From Nitrospiria bacterium (GTDB lineage: Bacteria > Nitrospirota > CAKKRA01 > 9FT-COMBO-42-15), in the NCBI GenBank assembly GCA_919902475.1, contig CAKKRA010000276.1:1-6008 (forward strand): a DNA stretch of 6,008 nucleotides, read 5' to 3'. Positions within the stretch are counted from its first letter, which is position 1. The number at the start of each line of letters is the position of its first letter. Positions 1 to 5,743 of this stretch are shown piece after piece. The notes under the pieces were generated by a model. That model made no database searches. It had not been told where the DNA came from and saw nothing but the letters and a program-made list of their open reading frames with translations. A program made the translations under genes and the position numbers.

Positions 1-189
1 TCCCTTATCAGGGCTTTCTATCTCAACAGAAAAAGAATAAGAATTAGCAATGCCGCGCACCTTTACTAAAACCACATTTGCTACAGGCAGTGTATTTGAC
101 GCCTCGGCTTTATTAAGATTAATATTTGAGCTGCTCAGTGCATAACCCATACTAACTATAAGAATAATTAATAGAAATTGATGCCTCAT
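1..189 (-). CDS. Secreted protein of unknown function, N-terminal part (cut by window edge)
   Basis: The minus strand opens with ATG at 189-187, preceded by the ribosome binding site AGAGGG seven bases upstream, and stays open for 63 codons to the window edge, so the C-terminus is missing. The first 20 or so residues look like a signal peptide: basic start (MRHQ), hydrophobic core (FLLIILIVSMGYAL) and small residues SSS near a possible cleavage site. The mature part begins with a polar stretch and then a beta-rich segment containing NSYSFSVEIESPDKG. From memory, this resembles the start of small secreted proteins of unknown function that continue with a conserved Cys and Trp-rich segment, but that part lies outside the window and I cannot confirm it. 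It is divergent from the helicase gene. Export is well supported; no function is assigned. Confidence 0.7.
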   Translation of the reverse strand, partial: MRHQFLLIILIVSMGYALSSSNINLNKAEASNTLPVANVVLVKVRGIANSYSFSVEIESPDKG

Positions 190-253
190 AATATCCCTCT
201 ATATTTCCAGCAAATTAATACAAACACAAAAAGTATTATTACATTTATAAAGT

Positions 254-374
254 CTCCCCCCTGCTTAATACATGCAGGGGCAGGCTCTAACCCCTCTTTG
301 CTAAAGAGGGATAACACACCCATTAATCCCCTCTTGAGAGAGGGGAAATCTCCCGATTTGGAAAAGGGGGATTA
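254..374. repeat. Cluster of small C/G-rich inverted repeats between divergent genes
   Basis: Several perfect inverted repeats sit side by side. CCCCTGC (258-264) pairs with GCAGGGG (274-280). CCCTCTTT (292-299) pairs with AAAGAGGG (303-310) around a GCT loop. CCCCTCT (328-334) pairs with AGAGGGG (339-345) around TGAG. AAATC (346-350) pairs with GATTT (355-359). The last two are enclosed by TAATCCCC (324-331) and GGGGATTA (367-374), an 8-bp terminal inverted repeat. The C4/G4 blocks stand out in otherwise AT-rich DNA. Units of the form CCCC-TTTGCTAAA-GGGG are known as dispersed intergenic repeats in several bacterial phyla; calling this a dispersed family here is inference. An open frame crosses it on the plus strand (178-375) but has no coding character. 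Confidence 0.65.
324..374. repeat. 51-bp repeat unit with 8-bp terminal inverted repeats and two inner hairpins
   Basis: TAATCCCC at 324-331 and GGGGATTA at 367-374 are exact inverted copies bounding the unit. Inside are a 7-bp stem with a 4-base loop (328-345) and a 5-bp stem with a 4-base loop (346-359). The outer and first inner stems share bases, so they are alternative folds. The layout recalls a short MITE-like or REP-like element. No second full copy lies in the window, and no target-site duplication is clear. Confidence 0.5.
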
Positions 375-477
375 AGGAGAATTCTGTAACATTATTTAGT
401 ACGTTTGCATTAGTAATCTTTATTATATAAAAGATAAGAATAAATATCAATATATTGCTGCTTTTCAGAAAGATGCC

Positions 478-507
478 TTGACATTAAAAGATATAAAATC
501 CTATAAT
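478..507 (+). promoter_or_regulatory. Near-consensus sigma70 promoter for the helicase gene
   Basis: A perfect -35 box TTGACA (478-483) is followed after 18 bases by a perfect -10 box TATAAT (502-507). The expected transcription start is about 513-515, so the leader before the helicase ATG at 533 would be only about 18-20 bases. Both hexamers match the consensus in the correct orientation, and the spacer is within the allowed range. Transcript data are not available here. Confidence 0.75.
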
Positions 508-521
508 TTGCAAACTATTCC

Positions 522-536
522 ATGATTAACAAATGA
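522..536 (+). other. Four-codon mini-ORF overlapping the helicase start (ATGA)
   Basis: ATG ATT AAC AAA TGA encodes M-I-N-K, and its stop codon overlaps the helicase ATG as ATGA (533-536). Neither this ATG nor the helicase ATG has a recognisable Shine-Dalgarno sequence. With transcription starting near 514, the mini-ORF would begin about 8 bases from the mRNA 5' end. It could deliver ribosomes to the helicase start by termination-reinitiation, or it could be chance. Confidence 0.3.
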
Positions 537-2533
537 AACAATACATCCTAAAAACAGAAAAGCATCATATCAAAACCTCCATTGACTATAAGAAGGAGTT
601 AAATGAGCAGCAGTACGATGCTGTTACAGCAGGTGACGGGCCTCTCCTTGTGCTTGCTGGCGCTGGGAGCGGAAAGACAAGGACATTGACCTATAGAGTT
701 TCATATCTTATTGAAAGAGGCTTCAACCCTTCGCAAATCCTAATTGTCACCTTTACAAACCGTGCATCAAGGGAGATGCTGCAAAGGGTAGAGATGCTCC
801 TATCAGGAAAAATAAAAGGGATATGGGGCGGGACATTTCATCATGTTGGAAACCTTCTTCTACGCAAATATGCAAAGGCGCTTGGCTATGAATCTAATTT
901 TACAATCCTTGATAATGAAGATGCAAAGGACTTGCTCTCTGACTGTATTGTTGAATCAGGCATTGATACTAAGGCAATAAGATTTCCAAAGGCCGGCATA
1001 TTGGAGAATATTGGCAGCCTCTCAGTAAATTGTGAAAAGGAGATAGCAGATACAATCTCTGAGCAGTATCCTTATCTTGAGGAACTAACCCCTGAGATTG
1101 AAAAGGCGCTTAAGACATATAAAGAAAAAAAACAGAAGGCTAATCTCATGGACTTTGATGACCTTCTTTTAAACTGGCACAGGCTTTTAAAAGAGCAGCC
1201 AAAGATTAAAGAGCGGCTTGCAGCGCAGTTTCAGCATATACTTGTTGATGAATTTCAGGACACGAACAAGCTGCAGTCTGATATTATTGATGAGATGGCG
1301 AGCCATTACAAAAATCTTATGGTAGTAGGCGATGATGCGCAGAGCATATACTCTTTCAGGGGGGCTGAATTCAGAAATATACTTGCGTTTAAAGAGCGGT
1401 ATCCTGATGTTCAGATATTTAAGCTTGAGACAAATTACAGAAGCACGCCTCAGATACTCCATCTTGCCAATGAAAGCATAAAGCATAACATCCATCAGTT
1501 TCCAAAGGAGCTGCACAGCATAAAATCAAACGGCCCGATTCCAATAGTTGTGCCGCTGAACAATGCACACCAGCAGGCAGAGTTTGTAACTCAGCGGATT
1601 ATAGAGCTTGTTGACGAGGGTTATTCATTAAATGAGATGGCAGTCTTATACCGTGCGCATTATCATTCTGTTGAGCTTCAGATGGAGCTTACAAAAAGAA
1701 ACATCCCCTTTGAGATACGTTCTGGCTTAAGGTTCTTTGAGCAGGCGCATATAAAGGATGTTATTGCTCATTTAAGGTTTGTTCATAATTCCTTTGACGA
1801 ATTATCATGTAAGAGGATATTAAAATTAAATGTAGGTATAGGCTCAAAGACAGCATCAAATATTTGGGATGAGATATCAAAGGAGGCGAATCCACTCTCT
1901 GCACTCATTTCTGACAAGATATACCGTCTCCTTCCGAGAGGCGCTAAAGAGGCATGGCCTGAGTTTTACAGGAGAATGGAGAGGCTCTTTCACTCATCTA
2001 TACAAGAAAACCCTGCTGAGATGATAAGGATAATTATGGAGGAGAGCTACACAAAATACCTTCAGGCGGCATTTGCAAATTATTATGATCGTGCAGGAGA
2101 CCTTGAGGAGCTGTCAAATTTTGCAGTTCAGTATGATTCTTTAAATAAATTTTTAAGTGAGATAGCGCTTCAGGAGGGCATCAAGACAGAGGAGATTTTG
2201 GCAGGCGACACAGGAGAAAAGCAGGCTGTAACATTAACCACTGTGCATCGCGCTAAAGGCCTTGAATGGAAGGTTGTATTTATCATCTGGGCAGCAGAGG
2301 GCAATTTTCCCATATCCAGAAGCTACGGAAATGAAGCCGCAATGGAAGAGGAGCGCCGGCTGTTTTATGTTGCAACAACAAGGGCAAAGACAGACCTTTA
2401 TATTTCCTATCCGATTCTCACAACAAGATATAATGTTGGAAATGTAATCTTGAAACCTTCCGAGTTTATTCAGGAACTTCCAAAGGACTGCTATGAAAAA
2501 TGGCAGATAGCAGTCAGCCATGAGGAGTTTTAG
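533..2533 (+). CDS. ATP-dependent DNA helicase, UvrD/PcrA/Rep type (superfamily 1A)
   Basis: This 666-residue protein should unwind DNA 3' to 5' using ATP, in repair or replication restart in the cytoplasm. Motifs appear in the family order: Q motif NEQQYDAV (24-31), Walker A GAGSGKT (43-49), Ia TFTNRASREM (73-82), Ib GTFHH (100-104), DFDDLL (207-212), Walker B/motif II VDEFQDT (238-244), III GDDAQSIYSFRGA (266-278), IV ETNYRS (299-304), V TVHRAKGLEW (570-579) and VI EEERRLFYVATTRAK (605-619). All key residues (K48, D239, E240, Q270, R303, R618) are present. Only about 47 residues follow motif VI, so the C-terminal tail typical of PcrA and UvrD (around 720 residues) is short or absent. The start at 533 is chosen because it lies just behind the promoter and the MKQYILKT segment looks like related proteins, although it has no Shine-Dalgarno. 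Which of UvrD, PcrA or Rep it matches cannot be told by eye. Confidence 0.95.
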   Translation: MKQYILKTEKHHIKTSIDYKKELNEQQYDAVTAGDGPLLVLAGAGSGKTRTLTYRVSYLIERGFNPSQILIVTFTNRASREMLQRVEMLLSGKIKGIWGGTFHHVGNLLLRKYAKALGYESNFTILDNEDAKDLLSDCIVESGIDTKAIRFPKAGILENIGSLSVNCEKEIADTISEQYPYLEELTPEIEKALKTYKEKKQKANLMDFDDLLLNWHRLLKEQPKIKERLAAQFQHILVDEFQDTNKLQSDIIDEMASHYKNLMVVGDDAQSIYSFRGAEFRNILAFKERYPDVQIFKLETNYRSTPQILHLANESIKHNIHQFPKELHSIKSNGPIPIVVPLNNAHQQAEFVTQRIIELVDEGYSLNEMAVLYRAHYHSVELQMELTKRNIPFEIRSGLRFFEQAHIKDVIAHLRFVHNSFDELSCKRILKLNVGIGSKTASNIWDEISKEANPLSALISDKIYRLLPRGAKEAWPEFYRRMERLFHSSIQENPAEMIRIIMEESYTKYLQAAFANYYDRAGDLEELSNFAVQYDSLNKFLSEIALQEGIKTEEILAGDTGEKQAVTLTTVHRAKGLEWKVVFIIWAAEGNFPISRSYGNEAAMEEERRLFYVATTRAKTDLYISYPILTTRYNVGNVILKPSEFIQELPKDCYEKWQIAVSHEEF

Positions 2534-2543
2534 AAAAAGCCCT

Positions 2544-2571
2544 TTGTTATTCTCACTTTTTAAGTTATAAT
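2544..2571 (+). promoter_or_regulatory. Candidate sigma70 promoter for the duplicated CxxC protein gene
   Basis: TTGTTA (2544-2549; 4 of 6 matches to the -35 consensus) is followed after 16 bases by a perfect TATAAT (2566-2571), giving a start near 2578 and a leader of roughly 70 bases. A second TATAAT occurs at 2582-2587 with a poorer -35. Because the region is AT-rich, TATAAT alone is weak evidence; the paired boxes in the only sizeable gap between two same-strand genes make it plausible. Confidence 0.45.
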
Positions 2572-2594
2572 AAACATAGATTATAATTAAAGTT

Positions 2595-2645
2595 TTGTCC
2601 AGATAACCCCTATCGCTAAATCTGGGACAAGGAGTCATTTTTTTT
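2595..2645 (+). promoter_or_regulatory. Imperfect leader hairpin next to the ribosome binding site and a T8 tract
   Basis: TTGTCC-AGA (2595-2603) can pair with TCT-G-GGACAA (2621-2630), nine base pairs with one bulged G (2624) and a 17-base loop. The ribosome binding site AAGGAG (2629-2634) shares two bases with the 3' arm. Eight T residues (2638-2645) lie between that site and the ATG at 2647, making an unusually long 12-base spacer. The T tract starts seven bases after the stem, so this is not a standard intrinsic terminator, but it could modulate translation or cause partial termination. Confidence 0.35.
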
Positions 2646-2646
2646 A

Positions 2647-3477
2647 ATGGCATTAGTTGAAGCAAAGGTTGATGAGATCTTTGAGATAGAAAATGGAATA
2701 AAGGCAATAAAAGAAGGAATAGCCGCATCTAATGTGGTTGAGCTGATAAACCTTCCCTATGATTTGATAATTCAATTAAAACCATTCCTAAAAGACAAAA
2801 AGATAAAAATACATCATAATAAGTCAGATGCAATACCCGAAGAGATTGCAGAACTCGGACAGGTCTGCTTTACATCTGTTGAGATGAAGGGAACATACAT
2901 GGGAAGGGTAGTTGAAAAGGGAGAGGTCTTTTTAAGAAACTCCATCTTCAATGTATGGTGGGACAAATCCGGCATTGTAAATATAGGCTCTATTGATTTT
3001 TCTAAGTGCGCAAGGTGCATAATGGAAATGCACAAGAACATCATGTATCTTGAGGAAATGGATGTTTTGAATATCATGACCCTTTATGACCCTGAGGATG
3101 GCCTTGATGCAATTGAAGAGGCAGTAAAAAGATCAAAGAGGGTAAGGATGGTAAACCTGCCAAAGAGTATTGTTAAGAGACTCTATTTTGCATTGCAGGG
3201 AAAGGATGTAAAGATCATTTGTGCAGAGGAGTCTGAGGAGGCAAAGAGGGCAAAGGAAAAATTCTCTGTAAAGGTTGCAGGCGGTCTTCTTGGCGTCTAT
3301 TCTGTTTATAAAGGCAAAAAGGCTAATAGCGGCGGCATTGCTGTTGATGAAGGCTTTTTTAGTGTTGATTATATTGGCAATGAGATACTCAATGTGCGAA
3401 GTGTAATGTGGAAAAAGTGCGCTGAGTGCATGATGGGCTATTTTGACTGGGGCTGGCTTGAGGCAAGGAAGATTTAA
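2647..3477 (+). CDS. Protein of unknown function, two tandem repeats each ending in a Cys-Ala-x-Cys motif
   Basis: I do not recognise this 276-residue protein. It is clearly an internal duplication. Half 1 (about 10-130) and half 2 (about 146-268) align: NGIKAIKEGIAASNVVELIN with DGLDAIEEAVKRSKRVRMVN, then LKDKKIKI with LQGKDVKI, then FNVWWDKSGIVNIGSIDF with FFSVDYIGNEILNVRSVM, ending in KCARC (C121, C124) and KCAEC (C258, C261). Each half starts with a helix leading to an NLP turn and ends with the paired cysteines. Four cysteines in two CxxC pairs suggest one metal or Fe-S site, or a redox thiol pair, shared between halves or used on dimerisation; this is inference. No signal peptide or membrane segment is visible. 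The AAGGAG ribosome binding site sits 12 bases before ATG. The gene follows the helicase after 113 bp, probably with its own promoter, and converges on the flavoprotein gene with overlapping stop codons. Confidence 0.85.
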   Translation: MALVEAKVDEIFEIENGIKAIKEGIAASNVVELINLPYDLIIQLKPFLKDKKIKIHHNKSDAIPEEIAELGQVCFTSVEMKGTYMGRVVEKGEVFLRNSIFNVWWDKSGIVNIGSIDFSKCARCIMEMHKNIMYLEEMDVLNIMTLYDPEDGLDAIEEAVKRSKRVRMVNLPKSIVKRLYFALQGKDVKIICAEESEEAKRAKEKFSVKVAGGLLGVYSVYKGKKANSGGIAVDEGFFSVDYIGNEILNVRSVMWKKCAECMMGYFDWGWLEARKI

Positions 3478-4622
3478 AACCACTTCCACATCCACCACTT
3501 TTCAAACAATACCTTGCCGATATGCCAAAGCCTCCCCGGCCTGTATAATGATACAGCAGGCGTTGGCTCTGCATAGAAATTCCCTTTTGCAAACCCTGCC
3601 TTTCCATCGCCAAGCTCAACAAAACAATATCCGTGTCCATTAAATTCCTTAACAGCAGGCTGATTCTTAATCTTAGCTGCAATATTGTGTGCAACTACCT
3701 CTGCCTCTAAATGTGCAAAGACACCTGCCTTTGGCAGCGGCTTTCCCGAAGAAAGGGGGATGGATGTAATATCTCCAATGGCATAGACATTCTCTATCTT
3801 TGTCTGAAGGTTCTTTGCATTCACAGGTATCCAGCCTGTCTCAGCAGCAATTGGTGTGCCCTTTACTGCTGCTGGCGCGCCGTGACTTGGGACACCGACT
3901 AACATATCGTAAGGGATATTCTTCCCATCCAAAGTTTCTAATTCTTTTTTATCTGCCTTTACTGTTTTAATTGTGGTATTCGGAATATATTGAATGCCGC
4001 TCATGTTAAGGAGAGAAACAACAGCCTGACCCATAGCAGGGCCTGCAACAGGCATTGGCTGAGGCTCTGGAGATACAACCTGAACCTGTACATTTTTGTT
4101 CTGTCTCTTAAAATACGCATTTAAAAGTAGCGCTGCCTCATAAGGCGCAGCAGGACATTTAAAAGGGATAGAGCTTACCATTACAACAGCCTTATCGCCC
4201 TTAAAATTAGTGAGATCGTCTCTAAGTCTTATTACCTCAGGAAGCTGATAAAGATTATATGCCCCTTCCTTAAAACCAGCTATTTTTTCAGGATATAAAT
4301 CTGCGCCTAATGAGACAACAAGATAGTCATATTGAATGTTTTGAGCGCTGGTAAGCACAGTCTGTTTGTCAAAATCAATACCGTTGACCTCTGCCTGAAT
4401 AAAGTCTATACCTTTGCTTTTGAGAATGCTGAGGTCCTTTTTCATCTGTTCAGGCCTTCTCCAGCCGACCATTAGCCATAGAAGAGATGGATTGAAGAGG
4501 TGATAGCTCTCTTTATCTATCAGAACAATCCTATGCTCACCGCTTAATTCCTTTTTCAGTATATTTGCAACAACCAGACCGCCGCTTCCACCGCCAAGTA
4601 TACATATTGTCTTGCCTGCCAT
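3474..4622 (-). CDS. Sulfide:quinone oxidoreductase-like FAD-dependent oxidoreductase
   Basis: This 382-residue flavoprotein probably oxidises sulfide or a related sulfur donor and passes electrons to quinone at the cytoplasmic membrane. Visible features are the FAD dinucleotide-binding motif GGGSGG (10-15) with an acidic residue at the end of the second strand (VLID, 33-36), YDYLVVSLGA (98-107), PFKCPAAPYE (153-162), the second FAD motif NVYAIGD (278-284), LPKAGVFAHLEAE (296-308) and YCFVELGDGKAGF (332-344). C156 and C333 occupy the places of the two redox cysteines of SQR and of the flavocytochrome c sulfide dehydrogenase flavin subunit. The additional cysteine found near residue 125 in classical SQRs is absent (AYNLYQLPE). 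The Trp-rich C-terminus (KVLFEKWWMWKWF) fits an amphipathic membrane anchor. The start has a strong AAGGAGGG ribosome binding site overlapping the stop of the upstream DsrE-family gene, 13 bp away. Substrate is inferred from family and neighbours. Confidence 0.87.
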   Translation of the reverse strand: MAGKTICILGGGSGGLVVANILKKELSGEHRIVLIDKESYHLFNPSLLWLMVGWRRPEQMKKDLSILKSKGIDFIQAEVNGIDFDKQTVLTSAQNIQYDYLVVSLGADLYPEKIAGFKEGAYNLYQLPEVIRLRDDLTNFKGDKAVVMVSSIPFKCPAAPYEAALLLNAYFKRQNKNVQVQVVSPEPQPMPVAGPAMGQAVVSLLNMSGIQYIPNTTIKTVKADKKELETLDGKNIPYDMLVGVPSHGAPAAVKGTPIAAETGWIPVNAKNLQTKIENVYAIGDITSIPLSSGKPLPKAGVFAHLEAEVVAHNIAAKIKNQPAVKEFNGHGYCFVELGDGKAGFAKGNFYAEPTPAVSLYRPGRLWHIGKVLFEKWWMWKWF

Positions 4623-4635
4623 AGTTTAGCCCTCC

Positions 4636-4974
4636 TTAAAAAGCACCGAGTGTTGAAACACTTTCTGCTGCCATCAATTCCACTAATTCATTATAGCCGA
4701 CAAGCGCTACTTTTGGCAAGAGCAAACCTCTTTCAAAACCCCTCAACATTAAATCTTCATCATGTACATAACATATTACGCCAGAGTCTATAAGTTTGTT
4801 AAGCAGGGTTGATTCCTGAACCGCCCCTGTATTAACAGCAGCTCTCACACCATCCTGAATAAAAAATAGAGTTATACTATTGCCATCCTGTTTTACACCC
4901 TCAGCAAGAGAGAGCGCCCTTTCTGAATTTTTTGTGCCTGGCGCGCTGGAAATTAATATAAGATATGATGCCAT
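4636..4974 (-). CDS. DsrE-superfamily protein (third paralogue of the operon)
   Basis: This small 112-residue protein has the layout of the DsrE/DsrF/DsrH fold: a starting hydrophobic strand (ASYLILISSAPGT), a helix (NSERALSLAEGVKQDG), a second strand leading into FFIQDGVRAAV (37-47), then SGVICYVHDEDLMLRGF (64-80) and a final LVELM segment. The single cysteine C68, about 11 residues before the RG pair, sits in the region where DsrE/TusD carries its persulfide-accepting cysteine. Family members shuttle sulfane sulfur in the cytoplasm or form heteromeric complexes with DsrF and DsrH partners. The start is supported by GAGGAGG six bases upstream. It lies 11 bp after the TusC/DsrF-like gene and 13 bp before the flavoprotein gene. 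It may be the DsrH/TusB-position partner, but by sequence I can only place it in the superfamily. Confidence 0.8.
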   Translation of the reverse strand: MASYLILISSAPGTKNSERALSLAEGVKQDGNSITLFFIQDGVRAAVNTGAVQESTLLNKLIDSGVICYVHDEDLMLRGFERGLLLPKVALVGYNELVELMAAESVSTLGAF

Positions 4975-4985
4975 ACTGCCTCCTC

Positions 4986-5366
4986 TTAAAATATCATCAA
5001 TGTCTTTGCGCTGCCAACAACCTTTGCAAATCCTTTGTCATCAACAACCTCAAAACCGCTTAACATCTTATCAGCGCCTATGCCGCATTTCTCAAGAGAG
5101 CCTTTGTGCGTATATATCTTAAGCGTATCACCCTCATCTTCTAACATCTTTGCTGTGCCAATAATCTGTTTCACTGCAGCAGATATGGATGTAAAACCTG
5201 AAACACCCATGTCCTGATTGTCTTTCAGGCAATAAACACCGTCATCTGCAAAAACCACAGATGTTTTTACATTATTATTCACAGCGCCATTAATGTGCCT
5301 TACTGCCTCTGCTACGTTTATCTTGCTATAAGGCGCTGTCCTGACAAGGATACAGAGTTCAGACAT
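4986..5366 (-). CDS. DsrF/TusC-like protein of the DsrE superfamily
   Basis: This 126-residue protein starts with a hydrophobic strand and the RTAPYSKINVAEAVRHINGA segment (9-28), followed by VVFADDGVYCLKDNQ (37-51). That is the arrangement of TusC/DsrF proteins: an R-x-APY turn, a helix, then a DDGVY loop. C46 lies directly after the DDGVY loop and C94 in LEKCGIGADK, close to where DsrE-type proteins place their functional cysteine. In DsrEFH and TusBCD complexes the DsrF/TusC subunit is mainly structural; here the extra cysteines might make it active, which is inference. ATG at 5366-5364 follows AGGAGG, and that site overlaps the TAG stop of the upstream gene, so translation is probably coupled. 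It is the middle of three DsrE-family genes. Confidence 0.83.
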   Translation of the reverse strand: MSELCILVRTAPYSKINVAEAVRHINGAVNNNVKTSVVFADDGVYCLKDNQDMGVSGFTSISAAVKQIIGTAKMLEDEGDTLKIYTHKGSLEKCGIGADKMLSGFEVVDDKGFAKVVGSAKTLMIF

Positions 5367-5375
5367 CTTTGCCTC

Positions 5376-5732
5376 CTACATTCCAAGGTTTATAAATACA
5401 TTAGATTTTTTTGTTATTTCAAAAAGCTTTTTCAATGTACTCGGGTTTGCGCCTTCTAAAAACATATCTTCCTTTATACCGCGAAATACAAGGCAGGTTC
5501 CACAAAGCTCCACTGAAAGCCCTTTCTCAATCAATTTGCTGAAAACATCAGAGGCATTTGGTATTCCCTTTGCCTTCTGGTCTTTTGTAAAATTATGAAC
5601 ACCATCACCTGATGCAAAGATTGTAACCTCATGGCCTTTTGCCAATGCTGCCTCTGCTATCCTTGCTGCTGTATGTGTATTTTCAAAGCTGTAGGGTGTT
5701 GTTGAAAGAAGGATGGTGATTGTTTTGGACAT
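5376..5732 (-). CDS. DsrE-like sulfur relay protein with CxxC motif
   Basis: This 118-residue protein carries the DsrE pattern: first strand ITILLSTTPYSFENTHTA (5-22), helix with AARIAEAALAKGHEVTIFAS (22-41), the DGV loop (43-45) and GLSVELCGTCLVFRGI (71-86). C80, five residues before the RG-like turn, matches the persulfide-carrying cysteine of DsrE/TusD; C77 makes a C-x-x-C pair. DsrE proteins accept and donate sulfane sulfur in sulfur oxidation or thiouridine relay systems. The start at 5732 is preferred over an in-frame ATG 30 codons upstream (5822) because it has GAGGAG five bases ahead and begins at the conserved first strand; the longer frame would run through the end of the ArsR gene. 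The gene follows the ArsR stop codon after 10 bp and precedes the TusC/DsrF-like gene by 9 bp. Confidence 0.87.
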   Translation of the reverse strand: MSKTITILLSTTPYSFENTHTAARIAEAALAKGHEVTIFASGDGVHNFTKDQKAKGIPNASDVFSKLIEKGLSVELCGTCLVFRGIKEDMFLEGANPSTLKKLFEITKKSNVFINLGM

Positions 5733-5737
5733 AAAAG

Positions 5738-5743
5738 CTCCTC
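5738..5743 (-). promoter_or_regulatory. Ribosome binding site that fixes the DsrE-like gene start
   Basis: GAGGAG on the minus strand (5743-5738) lies five bases before ATG 5732-5730, and its first base is the last base of the ArsR stop codon TAG (5745-5743). This supports the short 118-residue form and stop-start coupling to the regulator gene. Confidence 0.7.

Noticed and set aside
254..374. CRISPR array
   Set aside because: The repeated blocks are short inverted repeats of different lengths without regular direct repeats or unique spacers, and no cas gene is present.
178..375. 65-codon plus-strand open frame across the repeat cluster
   Set aside because: It runs through the inverted repeats, lacks a ribosome binding site, overlaps the start of the exported-protein gene and has low-complexity composition.
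593..689. AAGGAG followed by ATG at 603 inside the helicase gene
   Set aside because: The best Shine-Dalgarno near the helicase start serves an out-of-frame ATG giving only 28 codons. The helicase frame is needed upstream for the Q motif region, so this is probably chance from the Lys-Lys-Glu codons.
2595..2645. Intrinsic terminator for the helicase gene
   Set aside because: The T tract begins seven bases beyond the stem and the stem has a bulge and a 17-base loop, so it does not meet the usual form; it is listed as a leader structure instead.
2234..2728. 164-codon minus-strand open frame over the end of the helicase gene
   Set aside because: It is antisense to motifs V and VI of a clear helicase and crosses the promoter region; its composition is that of a shadow frame.
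3133..3694. Minus-strand open frames at 3133-3498 and 3389-3694
   Set aside because: They overlap well-supported genes (the duplicated CxxC protein and the flavoprotein) in other frames and show no recognisable domain.
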